From positions 1-50,767 of IMG/VR virus record IMGVR_UViG_3300011113_000109: DNA of 50,767 nucleotides; one strand, given 5' to 3'. The position numbers were made by a program, and so were the translations under genes. Positions 44,005-49,653 of the stretch are shown here, in pieces (the stretch's first letter is position 1; the number at the start of each line of letters is the position of its first letter). The notes beneath the pieces are model-generated. The model did not search any database, was not told the DNA's origin, and worked only from the letters and a program-made list of their open reading frames with translations. Source of the DNA: a virus.

Positions 44005-44028
44005 CCGAGATTTTTTTTGCTTTTCCAC

Positions 44029-44056
44029 TTGCTTCCTGTTGGGGGAAGTGTAGAAT
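44029..44056 (+). promoter_or_regulatory. Sigma70-like promoter for the 74-residue gene
   Basis: TTGCTT (44029-44034), a 16-bp spacer, TAGAAT (44051-44056). The start point would be near 44063, giving a ~50-nt leader with an AGAAGGA SD before the ATG at 44113, unlike the leaderless genes further right. Confidence 0.7.
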
Positions 44057-44112
44057 GAAAGTGTCGGCGAGCAAGGTGCTCCCGACAATCGCAACAGAAG
44101 GAACATCCCACA

Positions 44113-44337
44113 ATGAATAATGGCTTTCCCAATCTGACCCTTTCCTATGTCCGCTCCATCCACCGGGAGGACATCAAGTACAATAACGCCGATGGCACGC
44201 ATTGGACCTCCACTCGCCTGTACTTCAAAAATGAGCAAGGCGTTACGCTTCTGTCGGTAGCCCTCCTCGGGGGCGAAACTGCTCCCGAAATCAAAACCAC
44301 CCCCCTGCGGGATTCGATTCTGGATCAACAACCTTGA
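44113..44337 (+). CDS. Small protein of unknown function
   Basis: This 74-residue protein begins MNNGFPNLTLSYVRS. It has beta strands (WTSTRLYFKNEQGVTLLSVA) and a short Thr/Pro tail. It is preceded by AGAAGGA about ten bases upstream and by a sigma70-like promoter, and followed by a strong terminator, making a complete single-gene unit. Base composition is visibly GC-richer than the structural genes. The family is not recognised. Confidence 0.75.
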   Translation: MNNGFPNLTLSYVRSIHREDIKYNNADGTHWTSTRLYFKNEQGVTLLSVALLGGETAPEIKTTPLRDSILDQQP

Positions 44338-44344
44338 TCCAGTA

Positions 44345-44387
44345 GGGGAACCTAGAGAAGAGAAGCCCTCTAGGTTCCCCATTTTTT
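44345..44387 (+). terminator. Strong intrinsic terminator
   Basis: A 13-bp perfect stem (GGGGAACCTAGAG 44345-44357 with CTCTAGGTTCCCC 44368-44380), a 10-nt loop and a T-run end the unit just after the 74-residue gene. Confidence 0.9.
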
Positions 44388-44391
44388 ATGC

Positions 44392-44419
44392 TTGCTTTTC
44401 TGGCCTAGTGTGCTAGAAT
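44392..44419 (+). promoter_or_regulatory. Sigma70-like promoter of a non-coding RNA
   Basis: TTGCTT (44392-44397), a 16-bp spacer, TAGAAT (44414-44419). The boxes are identical to those of the promoter at 44029-44056. No convincing ORF follows, but a strongly folded segment with its own terminator does. Confidence 0.7.
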
Positions 44420-44425
44420 GCATCA

Positions 44426-44630
44426 CCTGACAACAAGTAGCACAAGGGCGGTTTGAGCGTAGTTTCGTGGGAAGTTCTACGCTCTTACCCCTCCCCAACC
44501 CGTGCGGATAGCTTGCTTTTGCGATCAGGCTATAAGGGTTGGGGGTTTATTTCTCCCGTTGCCTTGCGGGGCTTCCTTCAAGAAATATCCATCCACCCCC
44601 TCTGGATTCTTGAAGGAAGCCCCCTTTTAT
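44426..44630 (+). ncRNA. Structured non-coding RNA A (about 205 nt)
   Basis: Three helices in series are visible. GAGCGTAG 44455-44462 pairs with CTACGCTC 44477-44484. CCCCAACCC 44493-44501 pairs with GGGTTGGGG 44536-44544, with an inner ATAGC/GCTAT helix. Finally there is a 17-bp perfect terminator stem (44568-44584 with 44607-44623) followed by CTTTTATTATATT. A promoter lies at the correct distance upstream. The 66-codon frame crossing it lacks an SD and does not fit the helices, so I reject it as a gene. It has no similarity I can recognise to 6S, tmRNA or tRNA. Confidence 0.65.
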
Positions 44631-44651
44631 TATATTTGATTTTTTGGTACT

Positions 44652-44759
44652 AGACCTTAGGGGAACTTGTCAAGAACAGGTAGTACTAAGGTCTTACTAG
44701 GTAGGTTTTTTGTCCGTCCTACCTAGGAGGCGTGTAGTTAGTTCCTACACGCCTTTTTT
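44652..44759 (+). ncRNA. Structured RNA B with three successive hairpins
   Basis: AGACCTTAG 44652-44660 pairs with CTAAGGTCT 44686-44694, with an inner ACTTGT/ACAGGT helix. CTAGGTAGG 44697-44705 pairs with CCTACCTAG 44718-44726. AGGCGTGTAG 44728-44737 pairs with CTACACGCCT 44745-44754, followed by six T, which is a strong terminator. No own promoter is clear, so it may be read-through or a processed part of RNA A. No ORF is credible. Confidence 0.5.
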
Positions 44760-44777
44760 GTTTTTATTTTGCAAGGT

Positions 44778-44820
44778 CAGGGGGCCCCGATTACCTAAGT
44801 CCTTTGTTTACAAGGGTTTA
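44778..44820 (+). repeat. 45-bp control element, copy 1
   Basis: TCAGGGGGCCCCGATTACC is followed by TAAGTCCTTTGTTTACAAGG. The tail can fold (TAAGTCCTT with AAGGGTTTA), and its C-G changes keep pairing compared with other copies. It lies 26 bp upstream of the -35 box of the leaderless promoter at 44847. Confidence 0.9.
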
Positions 44821-44846
44821 CAACATAAAAAAATCCTAGATTTAGC

Positions 44847-44875
44847 TTGCAATCCCCTCCTAAATAGCCGATACT
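44847..44875 (+). promoter_or_regulatory. Leaderless-type sigma70 promoter, unit 1
   Basis: TTGCAA, a 17-bp spacer and GATACT, with exactly six bases between the -10 box and the ATG at 44882. The start of transcription should coincide with the A of the start codon. Confidence 0.7.
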
Positions 44876-44881
44876 CCATGT

Positions 44882-45184
44882 ATGAATTACCAAGAAGAGA
44901 TTCGGAAGCTCGTCGAAGAAGCCCTCTCCAACATCCGAGACGGTTATGATGAGCTAGATATTGCAACGGAACTTGCTGAGGGCAGCCGATTGTCGATTTA
45001 CACGGCGAACAACTTTTTAGTGCTAAAAGAAAGCGAGAATTGCAATGCCATGATGGAAAATGGCTTCGGCGATGCGCTCGGCAGTATGAACAGCGTTGCC
45101 GAAATCGTCAGCGCGCTAGCTTTCCACGCGATCCGGCAAGATATTCTCGACGGCGTAAAGGAGAGCCAAAATGAAAAAGTTTAG
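44882..45184 (+). CDS. Small acidic protein of unknown function
   Basis: This 100-residue helical protein begins MNYQEEIRKLVEEALSNIRD and contains an IYTANNFLVLKESENCNAMM segment. The latter resembles a widespread phage small-protein pattern with an 'IYta...vl..s.N..A' core, whose function is unknown to me. No SD is present. The position of the -10 box fixes this ATG, rather than the out-of-frame ATG at 44878, and predicts a leaderless mRNA. It overlaps the next gene by 14 bases. Confidence 0.8.
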   Translation: MNYQEEIRKLVEEALSNIRDGYDELDIATELAEGSRLSIYTANNFLVLKESENCNAMMENGFGDALGSMNSVAEIVSALAFHAIRQDILDGVKESQNEKV

Positions 45185-45371
45185 AGTTACTTGGGTAGAG
45201 CAACAAGAGTGGGAATGCATTATTGAGGCCGAGTCCAAATCGGATGCGGTCAAAAAATGGAACGGTGGGTTCGTCGAGGAGTCAGATAGTCCCCCTGTCG
45301 AAACTAACTGGCATTGCATCGAAACCGATTCGGTAGAAGCACAAGAAATCGAAGATTCAGAGGAGCAATAA
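45171..45371 (+). CDS. Small acidic protein
   Basis: This 66-residue protein has a beta-rich start (KKFRVTWVEQQEWECIIEAE), a helix (SKSDAVKKWNGG) and an acidic C-terminus. The overlap with the upstream gene and a GGAGAG sequence (45161-45166) before its ATG suggest coupled translation. Phages often carry small 'strand-helix-strand' proteins of this type, with unknown roles. A long folded RNA segment follows its stop. Confidence 0.75.
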   Translation: MKKFRVTWVEQQEWECIIEAESKSDAVKKWNGGFVEESDSPPVETNWHCIETDSVEAQEIEDSEEQ

Positions 45372-45588
45372 ACAAACTCGTTCCAGCGAGTCTAAATAGG
45401 GTTTAGGCTGGAAGCGGCGACTATTGAGTCGCGTACCGTTATCAAGATGAAACAATGGTCAGAGTGGTTATCTAACCATTGTTTCTAACCAACTTGATTG
45501 AAGGGAAGACGCTCCCAAGGACATTATAAAAACATCGGTAGCTGGATGTTTTATTTGAAAGGGCTATCTCCTTTCAAAGTTTTTTTTC
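45372..45588 (+). ncRNA. Structured RNA C and terminator (3' UTR or separate RNA)
   Basis: Successive helices are: TTCCAGC 45381-45387 with GCTGGAA 45407-45413; GCGACT 45417-45422 with AGTCGC 45427-45432; ATCAAG 45441-45446 with CTTGAT 45493-45498 enclosing a 10-bp AAACAATGGT/ACCATTGTTT stem (45450-45459, 45475-45484); AAAACATC 45529-45536 with GATGTTTT 45545-45552; and a terminator TTTGAAAGG/CCTTTCAAA (45554-45562, 45570-45578) plus a T-run. No promoter is visible inside, so it may be processed from the mRNA. It is not a recognisable tRNA. Confidence 0.6.
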
Positions 45589-45606
45589 GCGCTAAATAAT
45601 CAATCT

Positions 45607-45647
45607 TAGCAATATCTTAGAAATGCAGAGTTGCTAAGATATTGCTA
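45607..45647. repeat. 14-bp perfect inverted repeat abutting control element copy 2
   Basis: TAGCAATATCTTAG (45607-45620) and CTAAGATATTGCTA (45634-45647) are exact inverses around 13 bases, ending against GGGGCCCC of copy 2. There is no T-run, so it is more like an operator or processing site than a terminator. Confidence 0.85.
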
Positions 45648-45694
45648 TGGGGCCCCCCGATATCACCTAAGTCCTTTGTTTTCAAGCACTTAGG
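45647..45694 (+). repeat. 45-bp control element, copy 2
   Basis: ATGGGGCCCCCCGATATCACC is split as ATGGGGCCCCCC then GATATCACC; after it CTAAGTCCTTTG and CAAGCACTTAGG follow. The flanks CCTAAGT/ACTTAGG pair over 7 bp. The -35 box starts about 30 bp downstream. Confidence 0.9.
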
Positions 45695-45723
45695 AAAACT
45701 TGTAGAAAAACCTGTTTTCCCTG

Positions 45724-45752
45724 TTGACCTTCGCCCCCCAAGGGTGTATAAT
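45724..45752 (+). promoter_or_regulatory. Near-consensus leaderless sigma70 promoter, unit 2
   Basis: TTGACC, a 17-bp spacer, TATAAT, then AGGGGC and ATG. This is the strongest promoter in the region. A GGAAAAC/GTTTTCC inverted repeat just upstream (about 45694-45720) may be an operator. Confidence 0.85.
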
Positions 45753-45758
45753 AGGGGC

Positions 45759-45959
45759 ATGGACAACAACGACTACCTCGACCCGATGGACTGCCAAGTT
45801 CAACCCGAAGAGCGCATCCAAGCTTGGGAACAATCGCCGCTCCAAGCCGAGATGAGCGAAGCCGAGATGGAAGCTTACCGCAAGGATTGGGAAGAGCGGC
45901 AGCGCATCACTCGGGAAGAATTGGTAATGATCATGGAAGAGCTTCTGAAGCGATTCTAG
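45759..45959 (+). CDS. Small acidic protein (leaderless)
   Basis: This 66-residue protein (MDNNDYLDPMDCQVQPEERI and a helical Glu-rich C-terminus EEERQRITREELVMIMEELL-like) starts at the ATG six bases after TATAAT, with no SD. The longer upstream frame runs through the control element and is rejected. Acidity and small size recall phage inhibitors that mimic nucleic acid, but this is speculation. It is followed by structured RNA D. Confidence 0.78.
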   Translation: MDNNDYLDPMDCQVQPEERIQAWEQSPLQAEMSEAEMEAYRKDWEERQRITREELVMIMEELLKRF

Positions 45960-46212
45960 TACACTTTTACCGATTGACAGAGACCCCTGCCTCTCCGTAG
46001 ATGACGCATCCGCGATCAGTTAGGCACAGTTCACCCCGGATGATACTAGTTCAACATTCGGGAAGCTGTCTTAACCGGCCTAACCAGAGCAAGCCTCTTA
46101 TTCTAGGACGCGAAACGGAGTAAACCTTCGTAAAAGTTAGAAAATAATCGGGGAGAGGTCGTTCCCGAAAGTTTTCGGCCCACCTAAGTAGCTACTGGGT
46201 GGGTTTTTTTAT
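45960..46212 (+). ncRNA. Structured RNA D with strong terminator
   Basis: A nested hairpin consists of GTTAGGC 46019-46025/GCCTAAC 46078-46084, ACAG 46026-46029/CTGT 46066-46069 and CCCGGATG 46035-46042/CATTCGGG 46055-46062. A long-range 7-bp helix CCTCTCC 45990-45996/GGAGAGG 46152-46158 could close the domain. The terminator CCCACC...GGGTGGG with a T-run lies at 46179-46209. TTGACA (45974-45979) and a weak TAGATG could make it a separate gene; otherwise it is the 3' UTR of the upstream gene. No ORF is seen. Confidence 0.6.
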
Positions 46213-46229
46213 TTGACTTTTTGGTAATG

Positions 46230-46273
46230 TCAGGGGGCCCCGATTACCTAAGTCCTTTATTTGCAAGCACTTA
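46230..46273 (+). repeat. 45-bp control element, copy 3
   Basis: TCAGGGGGCCCCGATTACC as in copy 1, then TAAGTCCTTTATTTGCAAGC and ACTTA. The tail can form a stem of 5+3 bp. It lies 27 bp from the -35 box. Confidence 0.9.
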
Positions 46274-46300
46274 CAACCACGGATTTCTCTTGATTCTCTA

Positions 46301-46328
46301 TTGCATTCGGAAACTAGGAGTGTAGAAT
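46301..46328 (+). promoter_or_regulatory. Leaderless-type promoter, unit 3
   Basis: TTGCAT, a 16-bp spacer, TAGAAT, six bases, ATG at 46335. Confidence 0.72.
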
Positions 46329-46334
46329 GTGAGC

Positions 46335-46580
46335 ATGGAAGCGCAAAATCCCTACAAAGAAGTTCAAAATGAACTTGCTCACCTGCTCATTGGGCTGGCA
46401 AACTTCACTCAATCAAAGTTTGATTCGAATGAAAAGAAGCATTCGGAAGACTTTGAGGCTGGATTCAAAACAGCAATGATGATTGTCATCACGGGAATCA
46501 CCGAAGTTTATTTGACGGAATTGCAAAAGCGTTCCCAGAATTGGGAAGAGGTTTCAAAGTTTCGCACGGAGGAAAACTAA
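46335..46580 (+). CDS. Small helical protein (leaderless)
   Basis: This 81-residue protein begins MEAQNPYKEVQNELAHLLIG. It has a helical body with a hydrophobic patch (FKTAMMIVITGITEVYL) that may be an amphipathic helix rather than a membrane segment. A GTG at 46329 would add two residues, but the promoter geometry favours ATG 46335. The stop shares one base with the next start (TAATG), so the three genes of this unit are probably coupled. Confidence 0.78.
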   Translation: MEAQNPYKEVQNELAHLLIGLANFTQSKFDSNEKKHSEDFEAGFKTAMMIVITGITEVYLTELQKRSQNWEEVSKFRTEEN

Positions 46581-46861
46581 TGTCCCGCAATACTGAAGGG
46601 TTCTTCTTTGATTTGGTCACTATTCCGTTGAAGGACGGAAAGATGACATTTGAAATAACAATTCATGGGCAATGCCGAATGTGCGGGGAGTTCGATATTG
46701 TGCCCGTGTCAGCGGAACAGTTCCAGGACTGGGCTAATGGTGAAAAGCTGATTCAAGACATCTTCCCGGAATTGAATTCAGATTCGCGGGAATTCCTAAT
46801 CTCTCGCACCTGTGGCAATTGTTTTGAAACTCTGTGGAATGAAATGGAGGAAGAAGCGTGA
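46580..46861 (+). CDS. Zinc-ribbon-like small protein
   Basis: This 93-residue protein starts at the ATG at 46580 with GGAGG about eight bases upstream. CRMC near residue 32 and CGNC near residue 79 give a four-Cys zinc site. Between them lie a beta-rich start (FFFDLVTIPLKDGKMTFEI) and an acidic helix. Longer frames upstream lack an SD. It is likely a nucleic-acid- or protein-binding adaptor. It overlaps the next gene by four bases. Confidence 0.8.
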   Translation: MSRNTEGFFFDLVTIPLKDGKMTFEITIHGQCRMCGEFDIVPVSAEQFQDWANGEKLIQDIFPELNSDSREFLISRTCGNCFETLWNEMEEEA

Positions 46862-47088
46862 TTCGGTGTGCCAATTGCAAATCTGACGAAAACATCAAAG
46901 CGCGTGTAAGCTTCTGGGTCAATCCCAATCTCGGTGTCCGAGAGCAATTGAAGGACAAATCCAAAAAGTTCGTTTTTGTTATGGAAGACGAATACTATTG
47001 CGGGTGCAATCCCAACAAGCTCGCAGATATTATTGATGACGATGAAATTGAATTGGACAAGGATGGATTCGTGATCAATCCTGAATAG
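46858..47088 (+). CDS. Small zinc-binding protein
   Basis: This 76-residue protein starts at GTG 46858 overlapping the previous stop (GTGA) with a GGAGG-type SD. It begins MIRCANCKSDENIKARVSFW; CANC and later YYCGCN give four Cys for a zinc ribbon. The C-terminus is acidic (ADIIDDDEIELDKDG). It is the third gene of the unit that starts at 46335. Function is unknown; two adjacent zinc proteins suggest a common target. Confidence 0.78.
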   Translation: MIRCANCKSDENIKARVSFWVNPNLGVREQLKDKSKKFVFVMEDEYYCGCNPNKLADIIDDDEIELDKDGFVINPE

Positions 47089-47127
47089 AAAATGAATGAT
47101 TGAGACTCTGTGTTACGAAAAGGTAAC

Positions 47128-47173
47128 ATGGGGCCCCCCTAAACTACCTAAGTCCTTTATTAGTAACAAGTTA
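47128..47173 (+). repeat. 45-bp control element, copy 4
   Basis: ATGGGGCCCCCCTAAACTACC follows as ATGGGGCCCCCC, TAAACT and ACCTAAGTCCTTTAT. The tail is more diverged (TAGTAACAAGTTA) and folds less well. A TGTTAC/GTAACA hairpin lies just upstream. Confidence 0.88.
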
Positions 47174-47199
47174 TGTCTAAAATTTATTTGGTTCCTCTC

Positions 47200-47227
47200 T
47201 TGCATTGTGGTAGAAAGGTGGTATTAT
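47200..47227 (+). promoter_or_regulatory. Leaderless-type promoter, unit 4
   Basis: TTGCAT, a 16-bp spacer, TATTAT, six bases, ATG at 47234. Confidence 0.72.
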
Positions 47228-47233
47228 AGTGGC

Positions 47234-47551
47234 ATGAGCGATTCATCTAACTACAACACCTATTGGATGGATACTTTCTATCCTCACTATACTGGTGTCC
47301 CTGAGTTTACCAAGCTGTCTTTGGTGAATTATTTGGTTTATGGGTATCACCCCGGATCTGGTCTAACTTCGATTCTGAAGTCTGATGTGGAAGGGTGTTC
47401 TTTGTTTTTGGATAAAGAGAACAAAAAACACTTTTTCACCATTGTTGCATGGCTTAGAAGCTATGCTCCAGAGGGTTCGTGGGGATCTTCTAAGAATGTC
47501 GAAAACTGGATTCAAAGTAAGCGTGAAGAGCGTGGTAAGGAGGCCATGTGA
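47234..47551 (+). CDS. Small protein of unknown function (leaderless)
   Basis: This 105-residue protein begins MSDSSNYNTYWMDTFYPHYT. It has an aromatic-rich N-terminal half and a helical, charged C-terminus (ENWIQSKREERGKEAM). The upstream-extended frame (from 47096) runs through the control element and promoter and is rejected. The last codons overlap the next gene's GTG (ATGTGA). Confidence 0.78.
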   Translation: MSDSSNYNTYWMDTFYPHYTGVPEFTKLSLVNYLVYGYHPGSGLTSILKSDVEGCSLFLDKENKKHFFTIVAWLRSYAPEGSWGSSKNVENWIQSKREERGKEAM

Positions 47552-47781
47552 AAAATAAAAAGAAAGAGCCGGAAGTTCCTATTGAAACTATCATTCAGCA
47601 ACTCCATAACCGTATTTTGATTCTAAAGATCAAAAAGAAACGCATGGAGAAGCTCTATGAGGAAATGATCAATCATGGGCAAGAGATTCTAGGATCCACA
47701 ATTACCAAGGATCTGGACAAAATCAAAGAACAGATCAACAATTGGGAAAAAGAAACTAGACAGTACGAAGAAAAGATCTAA
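47548..47781 (+). CDS. Coiled-coil small protein
   Basis: This 77-residue, Lys/Glu-rich protein is almost wholly helical (ETIIQQLHNRILILKIKKKR, then LDKIKEQINNWEKETRQYEE). It is translated from a GTG that overlaps the previous stop, after an AAGGAGG SD. The likely role is oligomerisation or adaptor; the family is not recognised. The next 32 bases before control element copy 5 contain only a weak hairpin (AGCC/GGC). Confidence 0.78.
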   Translation: MKNKKKEPEVPIETIIQQLHNRILILKIKKKRMEKLYEEMINHGQEILGSTITKDLDKIKEQINNWEKETRQYEEKI

Positions 47782-47813
47782 TTTCTTCCCAAAGAGGGCT
47801 GTGGAAGCCTTCG

Positions 47814-47857
47814 GCGGGGGGCCCCGTACACCTAAGTCCTTTGTTTTTAAGGGGTTA
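47814..47857 (+). repeat. 45-bp control element, copy 5
   Basis: GCGGGGGGCCCCGTACACC, then TAAGTCCTTTGTTTTTAAGG and GGTTA. The tail can pair TAA/TTA and CCTT/AAGG. It lies 27 bp from the -35 box. Confidence 0.9.
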
Positions 47858-47884
47858 CGAACACAGGATTCTTCGATTTTCCTC

Positions 47885-47912
47885 TTCCAAGGTTTAGAAT
47901 CGATGCTATACT
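47885..47912 (+). promoter_or_regulatory. Leaderless-type promoter, unit 5
   Basis: A weak TTCCAA -35, a 16-bp spacer, TATACT, then AGGGGC and ATG at 47919. Confidence 0.65.
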
Positions 47913-47918
47913 AGGGGC

Positions 47919-48707
47919 ATGGTACATCACTTTCTAACGCTGGAAGAGGTTCAATCCAAGGTTCCTAGTGCGCTGGCTGAGACGCACGATGGGCGCAGGT
48001 CGAACCGTTACAACTTCGTCTCATCTCGCCAGATCATCGAAAGCATGGCAGCGAACAACTGGGGGATCGTTTCGGTTGCTGGCCCTAAGACTCGCACCCC
48101 GGCTAGGACTCAATTCGGGCTTCACAAGATGGAATTCCAGGCTCGGGACAGTTCCCCGATCACGGATCCTCGCAGAGGCGCGATTTACCCTCGCATGATC
48201 GTGATGAACAGCCACAACGGAACCTCCAATTTTTCAGTCCACGCTGGCCTCCTCTGCATGGTCTGCTCAAATGGTCTGGTCGTTTCTGCTGGATCAATTG
48301 GAGAATTCCGAGTGCGCCACAACAATCAATTCAATATTGAGGACGCATTCGCTGCGATTCAACAATTCCGCGAGAATCTCAATCCGATTGTGGGAACGAT
48401 TGAGAAATGGGATGGGATTCAATTGTCGAACGAAAGGGCTATTGAATTCGCGACTCGTGCTGCTCGCATTCGCTGGGACAACGCGCAGGACATTCTCCCG
48501 GATTATGCATCCCTCCTTCAACCCCGTCGCCAGCAAGATCACGGAGGAAGCCTCTGGGCACGATATAATGTCGTGCAAGAAAACCTGATTCGCGGAGGCT
48601 ATTCCCGAAACAATCGCAAGGTGCGGGAAATGAATCAGATTCAAGAAATGATGCGAGTCAATCGGGAACTTTGGGATCTGGGAATCGAATTCGCAAACAA
48701 TAACTGA
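47919..48707 (+). CDS. DUF932-like protein (leaderless)
   Basis: This 262-residue protein shows the DUF932 pattern: N-terminal YNFVSSRQIIESMAANNW, central RMIVMNSHNGTSNFSVHAGL and LLCMVCSNGLVVSAGSIGEF, then helical FNIEDAFAAIQQFRENL. DUF932 proteins are common on phages and plasmids, and their function is unknown. The start is leaderless, and a strong terminator follows. GC content is clearly higher than in the structural genes. The DUF932 assignment is by pattern and needs a profile search. Confidence 0.83.
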   Translation: MVHHFLTLEEVQSKVPSALAETHDGRRSNRYNFVSSRQIIESMAANNWGIVSVAGPKTRTPARTQFGLHKMEFQARDSSPITDPRRGAIYPRMIVMNSHNGTSNFSVHAGLLCMVCSNGLVVSAGSIGEFRVRHNNQFNIEDAFAAIQQFRENLNPIVGTIEKWDGIQLSNERAIEFATRAARIRWDNAQDILPDYASLLQPRRQQDHGGSLWARYNVVQENLIRGGYSRNNRKVREMNQIQEMMRVNRELWDLGIEFANNN

Positions 48708-48711
48708 GAAT

Positions 48712-48741
48712 CCTACCCCCTGAGTGATGACGGGGGGTAGG
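48712..48741 (+). terminator. GC-rich hairpin after the DUF932 gene
   Basis: A 9-bp stem CCTACCCCC (48712-48720) with GGGGGTAGG (48733-48741), without a T-run. Together with the next hairpin it makes a tandem terminator. Confidence 0.55.
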
Positions 48742-48756
48742 TGGGTTGGAAGCCCT

Positions 48757-48812
48757 GAGGCTCCCCTAGCTGGGTATCAGAGTCGCCTAGCTACGGGGAG
48801 CCTCTTTTTTTA
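48757..48812 (+). terminator. Strong intrinsic terminator
   Basis: GAGGCTCCCC (48757-48766) pairs with GGGGAGCCTC (48795-48804), with an inner TAGCT/AGCTA helix. TTTTTTTATT follows. It ends unit 5. Confidence 0.9.
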
Positions 48813-48824
48813 TTCGAAATTTAT

Positions 48825-48870
48825 ATGGGGCCCCCCGCCATTACCTAAGTCCTTTATTTACAAGCACTTA
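48825..48870 (+). repeat. 45-bp control element, copy 6
   Basis: ATGGGGCCCCCCGCCATTACC read as ATGGGGCCCCCC, GCCATT and ACCTAAGTCCTTTATTTAC, then AAGCACTTA. The tail stem TAAGTCCTT/AAGCACTTA has 5+3 bp. The -35 box is 37 bp away, the longest distance in the set. Confidence 0.9.
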
Positions 48871-48907
48871 GAGCGTCAAAATACTTCAAACTTTTTCCAT
48901 TTTCTTC

Positions 48908-48936
48908 TTGTGTTTCTAGGTTTCTAGGTCGATACT
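48908..48936 (+). promoter_or_regulatory. Leaderless-type promoter, unit 6
   Basis: TTGTGT, a 17-bp spacer, GATACT, then TGGGGC and ATG at 48943. Confidence 0.7.
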
Positions 48937-48942
48937 TGGGGC

Positions 48943-49653
48943 ATGAGCAAGACTAGCGAAGCAATCGAGAGTGGGCGCACGGTCTATCTTCAATCCCTCA
49001 AGGGTTCGGATTACACCCATAGAGTCGTGAAGCCCAGCACCAATAAAAAGTTAGGAAAGAAAGTAAAGAAAGGCCCAGCGTCGTGGAAGGGTGCGATCAT
49101 TTATACTTTGACGCTGGAGGAGCGGAATACTTGCCCTACCTACTGTGCAATGTGGGAAAAATGCTACGGGAATAATATGCCCTTCGCTCACCGAATGTCT
49201 ATGCCGGATAGTGAACTAATGGCTAGACTGGCAAAAGAGATTGAAAGCCTGTGTGCTACTTATCAGAAAGTAGCGATTCGCCTTCATGTGCTAGGCGATT
49301 TCTTTTCTGTCGAATATACGGAGTTTTGGATTCGCCATTTGAATATGTATCCTAATCTTTATATTTGGGGATACACGGCCCATAAGTATGATACCAATAT
49401 TGGGCGGGATATTAGTTATGCGAACAGACATTTCCCAGATAGATGTCTGATTCGATTCTCCAATAGCAAGGAATCATGTCCCGATTCCGGCATCTATTCA
49501 GCTAATGTTTTCGAGGAAGAGGAGGATTCTATTACTTGCCCCGAACAACTCGGAAAGTGTGAATCGTGTGCAGATTGTGGATTGTGTTGGAATAAGCATA
49601 TTTCTAAGCCTATCCGATTTATTGAGCATCCAAAAAGGAAGAATAAAAAATGA
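48943..49653 (+). CDS. GP88-family-like protein (leaderless)
   Basis: This 236-residue protein has motifs of the phage GP88 family: TCPTYCAMWEKCYGNNMPFA, then RLHVLGDFFSVEYTEFW, IWGYTAHKYDTNIGRD, and a C-terminal Cys cluster (CESCADCGLCW). The many Cys suggest a metal or Fe-S centre. Its enzymatic role is unknown to me. The start is leaderless and unit 6 continues into the next gene via ATGA. The GP88 call should be checked with a profile search. Confidence 0.82.
   Translation: MSKTSEAIESGRTVYLQSLKGSDYTHRVVKPSTNKKLGKKVKKGPASWKGAIIYTLTLEERNTCPTYCAMWEKCYGNNMPFAHRMSMPDSELMARLAKEIESLCATYQKVAIRLHVLGDFFSVEYTEFWIRHLNMYPNLYIWGYTAHKYDTNIGRDISYANRHFPDRCLIRFSNSKESCPDSGIYSANVFEEEEDSITCPEQLGKCESCADCGLCWNKHISKPIRFIEHPKRKNKK

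Noticed and set aside
43981-44382. 133-codon minus-strand ORF
   Set aside because: It lies antisense over a well-supported promoter, gene and terminator unit on the plus strand.
44453-44653. 66-codon ORF over RNA A
   Set aside because: It has no SD, starts inside a helix and continues through the terminator.
45372-45588. tRNA or tmRNA in RNA C
   Set aside because: A D-arm-like GTGGTTA is present, but no T-arm (GTTCGAATC-like) or 7-bp acceptor stem fits.
45960-46212. 6S RNA-like regulator
   Set aside because: The long arm lacks the large central bulge flanked by two long helices that defines 6S RNA.
48294-48644. Minus- and plus-strand ORFs inside the DUF932-like gene
   Set aside because: They are shadows of a clearly coding plus-strand frame, without SD or promoter.
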